Below are positions 1-7,279 of a stretch of 14,093 nt of DNA, in pieces. Source of the DNA: Gammaproteobacteria bacterium (GTDB lineage: Bacteria; Pseudomonadota; Gammaproteobacteria; Acidiferrobacterales; SZUA-150). The first letter of the stretch is position 1. Each line of letters starts with the position of its first letter. The translations under genes and the position numbers were made by a program. The notes beneath the pieces were generated by a model, which searched no databases, was not told the DNA's origin, and was given only the letters and a program-made list of their open reading frames with translations. Location of the stretch: the NCBI GenBank assembly GCA_029880755.1, contig JAOUNW010000048.1:1-14093 (forward strand), in the 5' to 3' direction.

Positions 1-26
1 TTGATAAATCTTTTTTAGGGGGCAGT

Positions 27-1232
27 TTAGTCGGTGGGTTTAATAAACGGGTAGTCAGTCAGCTTGTCTTCCAGCCAGCGCCATTCCTTGATTAGCCATT
101 CATCTTCGGTGGAAGAGGGCGTATTACCCTTAGAGTGTTTCAAGTCGATCATTTTTTGACGAATTTTGTCTCCATCTAAAAAATGCTGATCCCAGTTCGA
201 ATTTCTTGGATTCCAGATGTTGATAGAGACAGGCTCTGTTTCCACATCCTTCGATCCGTCGATTGAAAGAGCCAGCTTTGCATCAAAAGAACATGACTTG
301 GTTGCCCCCATCATTATACGAAATAATTTGGTATTACCCGATGGAACGATACTGGATATTGCGTAAGTGTGTTTACTCGTAGTCGACTCTGGATTAACAA
401 TGCAACAGTACTGCAAATTTTTCGGTAGCTCACCTGATTGAGTGATGGACTCTTCATAGATAAATTTGTCTCGTGACATATAAAGGTCGCCAGCATTACC
501 GGGACCGGCAACATCATCAAAACCTTGGTACAGATTGTTTCGAACATCCCGGCACATCCAAGAAATTTTTGGCTGAGATATAGGTATAAGCGCGAGCGCG
601 CCATCGGCATTTTCAGTAGCATCTATTTTTTCATTGACTTTCTTCTTTAAAGATCTAAACCATTTCTTCTTGAATTCGACGCGTTTTTCTCTCTTATACT
701 TCTTGTAACTTTGCTCCAGATATCCTTCAGGGTATCCATTCTTCACTGTCATATGGCTGTTCCATTCCAGGTAAGAAGAAAAAGACTTTTCCAGATCTTC
801 TCTATCCCTTAACATCGATTGTTCATGAGTGGCATTAAATCTCTCAGTTTTAATATCCGCTAAGTCCAATGTCATAATATCTTTTGTTTCACCGCTTGCA
901 ATGTTTGCTGTAACTCGAATAGCTTCTTCCGGAAAAAGTGAACTTACTGTTGGTTCAATAAAAAGTAATTCGCATCCACGTGCTAATCCCCATCCATTGT
1001 TGGTAACTTGAATTATCAGTTGATTGCTGGATGCAACCAGTGCATCCGACCCTGCTGTTCTAGGGGCATCTATGCGATATTTAAAATCAAGAATAGGCCT
1101 GTTATTTATTTCTCTGGAAATTATTTCCAGTGAAAATTGCCATAATATAACGCTAGAAGAACCATTATTTTTAAAGGAAAAGTCTATGATTGGAAAAAAT
1201 CCATCATTATTTATGTTAAGCACTTCAATCAT
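27..1232 (-). CDS. Hypothetical protein, two beta-rich regions joined by a Lys-rich helical linker
   Basis: I do not recognise this 401-residue protein. Residues 1-125 look beta-rich, with alternating hydrophobic strands and Asn/Gly turns (KNNGSSS near 21, VTNNGWG near 76), as in Ig-like or CARDB-like sandwiches. Residues about 130-205 are strongly charged and helical, with many Lys/Arg (for example KKYKREKR near 177). Residues about 215-345 again look beta-rich (SIVPSGNTKLFRI near 294), and the C-terminus is charged with several Trp. No signal peptide or membrane segment is seen. The ATG has no clear Shine-Dalgarno sequence. The gene is visibly richer in AT than the housekeeping genes downstream, which suggests acquisition by transfer (inference). 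It ends with TAA near the left edge, so its downstream partner is not visible. The uninterrupted 401-codon frame supports a real gene; the opposite-strand frames do not. Confidence 0.72.
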   Translation of the reverse strand: MIEVLNINNDGFFPIIDFSFKNNGSSSVILWQFSLEIISREINNRPILDFKYRIDAPRTAGSDALVASSNQLIIQVTNNGWGLARGCELLFIEPTVSSLFPEEAIRVTANIASGETKDIMTLDLADIKTERFNATHEQSMLRDREDLEKSFSSYLEWNSHMTVKNGYPEGYLEQSYKKYKREKRVEFKKKWFRSLKKKVNEKIDATENADGALALIPISQPKISWMCRDVRNNLYQGFDDVAGPGNAGDLYMSRDKFIYEESITQSGELPKNLQYCCIVNPESTTSKHTYAISSIVPSGNTKLFRIMMGATKSCSFDAKLALSIDGSKDVETEPVSINIWNPRNSNWDQHFLDGDKIRQKMIDLKHSKGNTPSSTEDEWLIKEWRWLEDKLTDYPFIKPTD

Positions 1233-1248
1233 GAGGCTAATAAGAATT

Positions 1249-1277
1249 TATATAAGATGACTTATGCCGGTAATCAA
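1249..1277 (-). promoter_or_regulatory. Possible sigma70 promoter for the 401-residue gene
   Basis: On the minus strand TTGATT (1272-1277) is followed after 17 nt by TATATA (1249-1254). The predicted transcript would begin about 10 nt before the ATG at 1232, a very short leader. The region is AT-rich, so the match could be chance. Confidence 0.3.
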
Positions 1278-1367
1278 ATGTTGAAAATATCAAATAACAC
1301 AGTTATTGACACTAGATGAGATCGTGTTATCTCTGAATAACCCGAAGTAGTGACAGAATGTTATATT

Positions 1368-1589
1368 CTAGTGGACAACATGCGACCGAGCGATCCTGTT
1401 TTGAACCAATTGCATGAGTTCAGCCACCGTAATATCGTCAGGAACCTCCTGGATTGTTGAAAACCAAATCTCTTCAATTTGGCTGTTATCGGGTGTTGTT
1501 TCTTTGGTTACGAGGGGAACTCCAACAAATACACCCTGTTGCCCATTTTCCAGATCGACGGTGACAAGCTGTAGTGCAATCGGTTTCAT
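1368..1589 (-). CDS. Small hypothetical protein (73 aa)
   Basis: I do not recognise the family. The 73-residue product is acidic and soluble, with no membrane segment. Its first part is likely beta (LQLVTVDLENGQ near 7, VFVGVPLV near 20). The second half looks helical (TVAELMQLVQNRIA near 54). The start is well supported: GGAGG lies 7 nt before the ATG on the minus strand (CCTCC at 1597-1601). It is read in the same direction as the 401-residue gene but separated by 135 nt, so they need not share a transcript. It is divergent from the cNMP-fold gene at 1865, and their 275-nt gap holds an inverted repeat. Confidence 0.7.
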   Translation of the reverse strand: MKPIALQLVTVDLENGQQGVFVGVPLVTKETTPDNSQIEEIWFSTIQEVPDDITVAELMQLVQNRIARSHVVH

Positions 1590-1616
1590 TTTAGTGCCTC
1601 CGCTGCCTGTAAGATG

Positions 1617-1651
1617 AAAAGATCTGTTAGGTTGTTAATGCAACATCTTTT
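1617..1651. repeat. Inverted repeat in a divergent intergenic region
   Basis: AAAAGAT (1617-1623) and ATCTTTT (1645-1651) are perfect inverted arms. A second nested pair, GTTG (1631-1634) and CAAC (1641-1644), brackets the loop TTAATG. The left side has an extra CTGTTAG. It lies 28-62 nt upstream of the 73-residue gene's start, within its presumed leader or promoter. It could be an operator or an RNA hairpin. Nothing else distinctive was seen in 1590-1864. Confidence 0.35.
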
Positions 1652-1864
1652 ATGACGGCTTACTTCAGTTTAGCCACAATAGCCGGATATTCAACGTTAG
1701 GCAGTTAACATCAATTCCAGCCAACAGCCACGAAGGCAGGCTCTGAATTGGGCAGATTGGGGTTCTGTTATTATGGAGAAACAGGGCTAAACTATAAATA
1801 GAAAACATGCTTAAAAAGTCTATTACTGATATCTAACTATCTGTAATAAAAGAGGTTTATTGAG

Positions 1865-3031
1865 TTGCAGCCTGACCTGTTAAAACAGCTAAGCGGATTT
1901 TATGTGCTCACTTCAGCGGGGGAGTTGGGGGCATATGACAGTGACGGTACGTTTCACGTGGATGCTGTTCTGACGAAGAGGTTTTTGGCGTTTAATACGG
2001 AATTTCTCAAATATTATCTCAGTCATTTGGGATCAGCTGATATACGGCTAGGCATAGTTTTTCAGTCTGTGCTGGAGAAGTCCTGGAACTCCCCAACCCT
2101 GCTTTTGGAAACAGAAACATTAATGCGACTTTATCCCATGAGTGGAGCCAGGGATGGTGAGCTAACAGGATTTCAAAAACGGAACCGGGAAAAGAGTGTT
2201 TTTCGTGGCGTAGAATTATTTTTGGATTACCGTAACGAAGAGGCCCCGGAAGTCCCGATCTATGTACCCGTATTATTTTATAGAAACACCAATCTTAAAG
2301 ATTATTCCAGTTTTGTTAATAAGGGTGAATATGAAAATCAAGAAGCCGTGCCTGTAATCGAGGTGCTGAATCTTGTAGGGGTATTGCCTCAGTCTAAGAA
2401 AGAATCAAGTATCGTTATCGAATTGGAAAAAGCCATTTATAAGAGCGTGGTCAGAAAAGATGCAAGAAAAACGCCTGACCTCGGTTTTGCCCGCGATGTG
2501 GTAAAGACGTCTGATGCCGGGCCATCCAGTGACGCCTATAGTAATATCGACAAACGTGCAGAGAGAGAGCTTGGGTATGATTTTAATAAGATCAGGATGA
2601 ACGATGATGATCCGCATAATATTCACCAGTGGATGTTAACACCGGTTGAATATGTTAAGGGGGATGTATTACGTTTTTTTACCCAATTTCAGGATGTGGA
2701 GATTCAGGTGTTAAATGTTATTGCGGGGAAGAGCCCAAAATATGCAGCATCCACGGGGACGATTCTTTTGAGGCAGGGAAAAACGGATAAATGGAGTTTT
2801 TTTCTGCTGGAAGGGGAGCTTGAATTGCAGGCGGCAGATGGTGAGAAGAAGACAGTTTGTGCCGGCGCGAATAATTCTCGAAGCGCTATATCCTATCTAA
2901 AACCAAGAATGTATACAGTTAGGGCGTTGACGCCTGTAAAATTTCTATGGATACATGACAAGCTGATTGAAGCGGCCATGAAATTAAAAGCAAAATCTGA
3001 GGAAAAGAATGGCTTGAGCATTCTCAAGTAA
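1865..3031 (+). CDS. Protein with C-terminal degenerate cyclic-nucleotide-binding fold
   Basis: This soluble 388-residue protein starts at TTG, with AGAGG about 9 nt upstream. Residues about 285-372 look like a CAP/cNMP-binding jelly roll. LLRQGKTDKWSFFLLEGELEL (301-321) matches the strands before the cassette, and PRMYTVRALTPVKFLWI (347-363) matches the strands after the cassette arginine. The phosphate-binding cassette is degenerate: where FGE-x-AL is usual, the sequence reads NSRSAI (337-342), so the Gly and the ribose-contacting Glu are missing. Binding of cAMP or cGMP is therefore doubtful (inference). Residues 1-200 are a mixed alpha/beta region I cannot assign, and 200-255 is hydrophilic and probably disordered. 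There is no HTH after the fold, so it is not a CRP-type regulator. It converges with the PDC-sensor gene, only 29 nt away. Confidence 0.75.
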   Translation: MQPDLLKQLSGFYVLTSAGELGAYDSDGTFHVDAVLTKRFLAFNTEFLKYYLSHLGSADIRLGIVFQSVLEKSWNSPTLLLETETLMRLYPMSGARDGELTGFQKRNREKSVFRGVELFLDYRNEEAPEVPIYVPVLFYRNTNLKDYSSFVNKGEYENQEAVPVIEVLNLVGVLPQSKKESSIVIELEKAIYKSVVRKDARKTPDLGFARDVVKTSDAGPSSDAYSNIDKRAERELGYDFNKIRMNDDDPHNIHQWMLTPVEYVKGDVLRFFTQFQDVEIQVLNVIAGKSPKYAASTGTILLRQGKTDKWSFFLLEGELELQAADGEKKTVCAGANNSRSAISYLKPRMYTVRALTPVKFLWIHDKLIEAAMKLKAKSEEKNGLSILK

Positions 3032-3060
3032 CGTCTAAATATTTATGTAGAATGTTTGTT

Positions 3061-4011
3061 CTATTGTTTAGTTAAGGAACCCAGCCAGAAAGACAGATCC
3101 TTATCCAGGAATTCCTGTATTGGCATATAGTGAGATCCATCACAGGAGAATGTTAGACCCAGCATGCCATTCATAATATTTAGTGAGCTGGACCGCAGAT
3201 AAATAGTTTCATCAGCAAAGCGCAATGCCTTGAATTCTTCCAGTACATCTCTGATTTGGGAGGGAGTGGTTTTAGCATCCTTGGGATAAGGATGTAGTGG
3301 ATAGGCCAGACAAATATCTGGGTTAATAATTTCTTCAACGCTAAGAATGCGATAGTTGTAAGGGTCATCCAGAAGCCATATAGAGCACCGCCCGCTGGAA
3401 TAATGGATCTTGCTGTGAAATACACCATGTTCGCACATCAGGTTTTCAATAAGATCGTTGACTTCGTCGATATGCTCATCGAGCAGGCTAGTGGCTCGTT
3501 GCTGCATGAAAACTGTGCCTCGCACGGCCGGATCACCGCGAAATTGCTGCCAACGTGTCTCTGGTATCGTTAGCAGAGAGTCATGCACAATATCATTAAC
3601 CGCAAAATCTGCGGCAATAAATCCCATAAGAGTCTGCTTATGACTAACCGCTTGGAGCGCCGTAACGCATAATTGCTTTGTTGGTTCGCTCAGGTAAACC
3701 GAGGAAAGCATAATTCCCTTGAAGGGGAGATGATTCTTCAGATAAGGGCGCCTGGATAAGTCTTTCCCCCGCCAGCTCTTATCCAGTGTTGTACCGGTGA
3801 CCAGAGAAGATATTTCGATGCCGTTCACATCCCATGCATAGAGTAAATGGCAATTGGGAACTCCCCCAATACCATGCTGAAGAATGTGGTCTAGGGCATC
3901 AGCATCAGGCCATACTTGGGCACATTGCCGGGCAAGGTCAGCCATGGGCGCATCAATGGCAGCTGCCAGCGCCTCTTTTTTTTCCAGAATTGTTTGTTGA
4001 ATTGAAGCCAT
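3061..4011 (-). CDS. Stand-alone PDC/dCache-like sensor protein, apparently cytosolic
   Basis: The 316-residue protein resembles PDC (dCache) small-molecule sensor domains. The ligand-pocket-type region runs about 50-140: LYAWDVNGIEIS (57-68), then RGKDLSRRPYLK (81-92), a strand with SSVYLS (103-108), and MGFIAADFAV (129-138). The Arg/Tyr and the Asp match the pattern typical of amino-acid or amine-binding Cache domains. The rest (150-316) is mixed alpha/beta with no GGDEF, EAL, kinase or chemoreceptor module. No signal peptide or membrane helix is present, whereas Cache domains usually sense outside the cytoplasm. The ATG has only a weak ribosome binding site. The gene is divergent from the 112-residue gene. 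The ligand is unknown, and the family call rests on pattern recognition. Confidence 0.72.
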   Translation of the reverse strand: MASIQQTILEKKEALAAAIDAPMADLARQCAQVWPDADALDHILQHGIGGVPNCHLLYAWDVNGIEISSLVTGTTLDKSWRGKDLSRRPYLKNHLPFKGIMLSSVYLSEPTKQLCVTALQAVSHKQTLMGFIAADFAVNDIVHDSLLTIPETRWQQFRGDPAVRGTVFMQQRATSLLDEHIDEVNDLIENLMCEHGVFHSKIHYSSGRCSIWLLDDPYNYRILSVEEIINPDICLAYPLHPYPKDAKTTPSQIRDVLEEFKALRFADETIYLRSSSLNIMNGMLGLTFSCDGSHYMPIQEFLDKDLSFWLGSLTKQ

Positions 4012-4179
4012 GTTTATACAATGATGTTGCGCGAGACACTGTTATACACAAAAATCAGGTAAAGATTAATAAGGTAATATAAGAATCTGGTTCCACCGGT
4101 CGGCTGAGGTGCTCATTTGGGCTTTATATTGCATTTACATGAGGATTTTTGGATTTAAATGAGAACTGGGAGGTGAATA

Positions 4180-4518
4180 ATGAAAATCGAAGGGCCATTG
4201 AAAATTGGTGTTATAGATAACGGTAATGGCGCAGGACACCAGTTGGAAATAAAATTTACCGAGGCATTTCAAGGGTTGCCCGTGGCACAACGCGTTTTGG
4301 AATTCAGGAACTATGTTAGCGGGCTTAGGATGCAGTTATCAGGGAAAGGTCTGGATGATGATAATCGTCAAGGCGTATCGATGGTATTGCAGATATCAGA
4401 ACAATTGTTGAATTACATTGAGTCTGATGAGATTCCGTTAAATGAAATTATCATGATTGATATTGAGGCCGAGTTAGCATTGAGCGGATTGCTTAAAGAG
4501 GAACAACCAAAACACTAA
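4180..4518 (+). CDS. Small hypothetical helical protein (112 aa)
   Basis: I do not recognise the family. The start is very well supported: GGGAGGTGA (4168-4176) lies just upstream of the ATG. Residues 1-28 are probably two strands with a Gly/Asn-rich turn (VIDNGNGAG near 11). Residues 35-105 look mainly amphipathic helical (AQRVLEFRNYVSGLRMQLSG, and VLQISEQLLNYI near 69). It is acidic toward the C-terminus and has no membrane segment. It converges with the diguanylate cyclase gene, with only 11 nt between the stops, and is divergent from the PDC-sensor gene. It could be a small regulatory partner of either neighbour, but nothing in the sequence proves this. Confidence 0.75.
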   Translation: MKIEGPLKIGVIDNGNGAGHQLEIKFTEAFQGLPVAQRVLEFRNYVSGLRMQLSGKGLDDDNRQGVSMVLQISEQLLNYIESDEIPLNEIIMIDIEAELALSGLLKEEQPKH

Positions 4519-4529
4519 CCGCAACAGGA

Positions 4530-5486
4530 CTAGTCGCAGGCTGTCTGCACGCGATTACGGCCCTCGCGCTTGGCCTGATAAAGCGCTTCGTCGGCACGCA
4601 AAAACAAGTCATTACTGGTATTGTCAGAATCTTGAGACGTAGAAACCCCTATGCTCACAGTGATATCAAGCTCTTCATCATTAACGCTATAACTTGTAGA
4701 CTCAATTTTTTTTCGCAAGTTATTGGCAAGAGTGGTTGCACCAAGGCGATCAGTGTTGCTCAGTAGGATGGTAAATTCATCACCGCCATAGCGTGCCAGC
4801 ATATCGGTTTTTCGCAATTCTTTTGAAATCGTTTGCGAGAGGGCAATAATCAGCTCGTCGCCGGCTTGATGTCCATAGGTATCGTTTATATGTTTAAAAT
4901 TGTCGATATCAAGAATGATCAGTGATAATGGTGTTTTATGTCGAAGCGCCAAGCCGCTTTCCCGATTCAGGGCCGACTCCATGACGGATCGATTATAAAT
5001 ACCGGTAAGCGGGTCCGTCATGGATGCTCTGAAGGCGCGTTTGTATTGCAGGGCGTTGCGTAACGGGTACACAAGACTGCATAACATATATTCCAGTTGT
5101 GCCGCCTCTCTATCGCTAAAAGGTTTCCCGCGGCTGAACGTTATCTGGCCGATGGCCTTGTCTTCAACAATGAGCTCAAAGGTGTGGATTTGCTTGGCCG
5201 CTCTTCCACTGATTATGTTGATTTCCTGGGATTCATTTTGATACTGAATGCTGCTGTGAGGGACTTCGGCACTGACTTCGCGCGAGAATAGTTTAATTAA
5301 CTGATCAAGATCGAGTGTGGTCTGGAGTACCGCCACAGTGCGCAGGGCTTGATCTAATCCCCGCCTGTATAGTCTTGTGCGACGGCTAGCAGAAACCGCT
5401 CTCGGTTCCGGGACAGGCTCCGAGCTCTTTTGGGAGAAAACGACCGTGGTAAAGCCGTCTTGCTTTGTCGCGGTTACCCCTAACAT
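4530..5486 (-). CDS. Diguanylate cyclase (GAF-like + GGDEF)
   Basis: The 318-residue protein should make cyclic di-GMP from two GTP. The GGDEF domain spans about 150-318. It starts with the hallmark DPLTGIYNR (158-166), has the metal-binding LDIDNFK (192-198) and carries intact GGDEF (234-238). An allosteric I-site RxxD (R225, D228) lies exactly five residues before GGDEF, so product inhibition is expected. Residues about 45-145 resemble a degenerate GAF-type sensor. No membrane helix is seen, so the enzyme is likely cytosolic. No EAL domain is present. Weak Shine-Dalgarno options (GGAG about 14 nt and AAGGA about 2 nt before the ATG) give no strong choice, but the next internal Met is residue 134, so this start is best. 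The lipid and RNA genes nearby do not indicate its target. Confidence 0.93.
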   Translation of the reverse strand: MLGVTATKQDGFTTVVFSQKSSEPVPEPRAVSASRRTRLYRRGLDQALRTVAVLQTTLDLDQLIKLFSREVSAEVPHSSIQYQNESQEINIISGRAAKQIHTFELIVEDKAIGQITFSRGKPFSDREAAQLEYMLCSLVYPLRNALQYKRAFRASMTDPLTGIYNRSVMESALNRESGLALRHKTPLSLIILDIDNFKHINDTYGHQAGDELIIALSQTISKELRKTDMLARYGGDEFTILLSNTDRLGATTLANNLRKKIESTSYSVNDEELDITVSIGVSTSQDSDNTSNDLFLRADEALYQAKREGRNRVQTACD

Positions 5487-5652
5487 GGTCCTTAGTATCT
5501 CCTATTTATCAGGAAAAGGGTACACAGCTGCTTGAGTGGTAAGACCTAATAGCTTCCTCTAAACAACAAGTTAATACAGTTTTTTTAAGTTGTCCAGTAA
5601 TTATTATCGTTAACCCATGGAAAGTTAGGGAAAAGAAGCTATGAGGGTCGCA

Positions 5653-6813
5653 TTATTTTTTTAGTGAATTAAGATCTAGTTTGCCTTTGTCGACAGACAA
5701 CGAAGATTCGCCCTCCAGAAAATCCAGCAGGCGCTTGCCTACGTACTGTTCGCGCCAACCCTGAAGTACGTTGAGATTACGATCGCCCCTGACCAGGCTT
5801 TCAAGTTCCTTATGTGTTGCCAGGCTGGCGCTTGAGATTTGGGTTTGGGCCGAAATCAGTTTCACCAAAGCAGCCAGGGCGTCGCTGATGGCTTCTTGAT
5901 CCGGTGTGAGTGATGGTTTTGATGGCAGACTGGGCCAGCTGGATTCCGGGCGCTTTTGACCTGCTTTTATGATATCGAGCAAGACTTCACCATAGGTTTT
6001 GACGATGACCGCAGGTATCCCACGATGCTGTGAAAAATCACTGAGTGTGCCGGGTTGCAATCGAGCCAGATCCACCAATACTTCGTCTGAGACAATACGC
6101 CGCCTTGGCCGGTCCAGCTTCATCGCCTGTTCTTCTCGCCAGGCAGCTAGTGCTTGTAATACAGCGAGCTGTCTTCTTTTAAGTTTATTGACCCCTTTTA
6201 CTTTGCGCCACATATTTTCCGGATCCGGTGCGTAACGGATTGGGTCGCTAAGGTTTATAAAATCTCTACTTAGCCATTCCAGTCGGCCCAAGGTTTCCAG
6301 TCTGGATTTTTGCAAGGGATACAGAGTTGCCAAATGACGAACATCATCCGCAGCATATTGCAATTGCTCGGGACTAAGTGGCCGCCGGCTCCAGTCTGTG
6401 CGTGTATGTGATTTATCCACATCCATTCCCAATACTTGCTTTACCAGCGACGCGTAACCTATGCTTTCACCAAATCCAAGCAGGGTCGCGGCAATCTGGC
6501 TGTCGTAAACCGGTTTTGGAAGCTCCCCCCATAGGTGGTAAAAAATCTCCATATCCTGGTGAGCTGCATGAAACACCTTGAGAATATCGGGTGTTAATAA
6601 AAGATCGCGTAGCGGATCCAGGTTTTTGATAGCAATAGGATCAATACATGCAACAAGATCTTCGTTGGCGATCTGGATTAGGCAGAGTTGGGGATAATAG
6701 GTTCGTTCGCGAATAAATTCAGTATCTACAGAGAGAAATGTACTGGATCTTAGCTGATTGCTGATTTTAACTAACTCTGAATCAGTATCGATATATTGAT
6801 AATTACAGTCCAT
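5653..6813 (-). CDS. rnd: Ribonuclease D
   Basis: RNase D is a 3'-5' exoribonuclease of the DEDDy superfamily that trims tRNA and other small RNA precursors. The protein is 386 residues from this start; E. coli RNase D has 375. All catalytic residues are visible: D30 and E32 in SVDTEF, D87 in HAAHQDMEIF, and Y153 and D157 in YAADDVRHL. The central HRDC domain (about 205-285) and C-terminal helical domain follow. I chose the ATG at 6813 because its MDCNYQYIDTD aligns with the E. coli N-terminus and it begins 5 nt after the SET gene's stop. An in-frame GTG at 6828 would add five residues and overlap that gene. The tight spacing suggests cotranscription with the SET gene. Downstream (5487-5652) no convincing terminator was seen. 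Confidence 0.95.
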   Translation of the reverse strand: MDCNYQYIDTDSELVKISNQLRSSTFLSVDTEFIRERTYYPQLCLIQIANEDLVACIDPIAIKNLDPLRDLLLTPDILKVFHAAHQDMEIFYHLWGELPKPVYDSQIAATLLGFGESIGYASLVKQVLGMDVDKSHTRTDWSRRPLSPEQLQYAADDVRHLATLYPLQKSRLETLGRLEWLSRDFINLSDPIRYAPDPENMWRKVKGVNKLKRRQLAVLQALAAWREEQAMKLDRPRRRIVSDEVLVDLARLQPGTLSDFSQHRGIPAVIVKTYGEVLLDIIKAGQKRPESSWPSLPSKPSLTPDQEAISDALAALVKLISAQTQISSASLATHKELESLVRGDRNLNVLQGWREQYVGKRLLDFLEGESSLSVDKGKLDLNSLKK

Positions 6814-6818
6814 TGTTT

Positions 6819-7127
6819 TTATTGCCACCCGTAATGGATCACAATTTCTTCATTGGGACGAATTTTTCTAAGCGCATATAACTCAAATCCATCGAACTCA
6901 GCATTTGGTTTGGCGCTATGGTTAAGGAATCTCAGATTATTTTTCCCATGTCTTCCAATAACGTTATTGTTTTCATCATAGACCCATAGTGTATGCTTGC
7001 TATTGCGTTTTGCTTTGCTGCCTTTAAATGTACCAATCCTCTCGCCGCGACTGATGTCTAGCCGGGCGAATAGTCCTTTACCGTGTATCGGAGATGATGA
7101 AATATAGGTGTTATTCTTTGTAGCCAT
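6819..7127 (-). CDS. Mini SET-domain protein, probable protein-lysine methyltransferase
   Basis: The product (102 aa) is almost only a SET core, which transfers a methyl group from S-adenosylmethionine to lysine. Visible motifs are SPIHGKGLFA (12-21, the SAM-side GxG), RFLNHSAKPNAEF (66-78, with the conserved Asn-His pair) and NEEIVIHYGW (92-101, with the catalytic-site Tyr99). Pre-SET and post-SET Cys clusters are absent. The frame stays open upstream to a GTG at 7298, but that would overlap the divergent protease gene. The SET homology begins just after the ATG at 7127, so I prefer that start although its ribosome binding site is poor. It stops 5 nt before the chosen rnd start, as in an operon. 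The substrate is unknown; ribosomal or RNA-processing proteins are guesses. Confidence 0.82.
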   Translation of the reverse strand: MATKNNTYISSSPIHGKGLFARLDISRGERIGTFKGSKAKRNSKHTLWVYDENNNVIGRHGKNNLRFLNHSAKPNAEFDGFELYALRKIRPNEEIVIHYGWQ

Positions 7128-7158
7128 TAAAAAAGGTTTAATCTTTGTGGTATAGATG

Positions 7159-7168
7159 TTCCATGGAA
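7159..7168. repeat. 10-bp palindrome shared with a second intergenic site
   Basis: TTCCATGGAA here lies upstream of the SET gene, in the divergent SET/protease region. The same ten bases form the core of a longer palindrome at 10607-10620. It could be an operator or chance. Confidence 0.25.
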
Positions 7169-7264
7169 TTGGTCTTATATCAGATTGCCCATGGCTTTGC
7201 CATTTAACGCTAAAGATTCTCCTTAAATTGAGAAATATAAAAACACATGCAACTGTTAACAGAC

Positions 7265-7270
7265 TATAAT
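7265..7270 (+). promoter_or_regulatory. Consensus -10 box close to the protease start
   Basis: TATAAT (7265-7270) is a perfect -10 hexamer. No matching -35 is seen 16-18 nt upstream. A transcript from it would start about 7277, only a few bases before the ATG at 7280, so the mRNA would be nearly leaderless. That agrees with the missing Shine-Dalgarno sequence but is not proven. Confidence 0.3.
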
Positions 7271-7279
7271 TGATTGGCG

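Noticed and set aside
3834..4082. 82-codon plus-strand frame over the start of the PDC-sensor gene
   Set aside because: It overlaps the conserved Cache-like gene, has no ribosome binding site, and its translation is not protein-like.
1865..5486. Idea that the cNMP-fold, Cache-like, 112-residue and GGDEF genes form one operon-like system
   Set aside because: The genes alternate strands and are convergent or divergent, so they cannot share a transcript. Only loose functional proximity remains.
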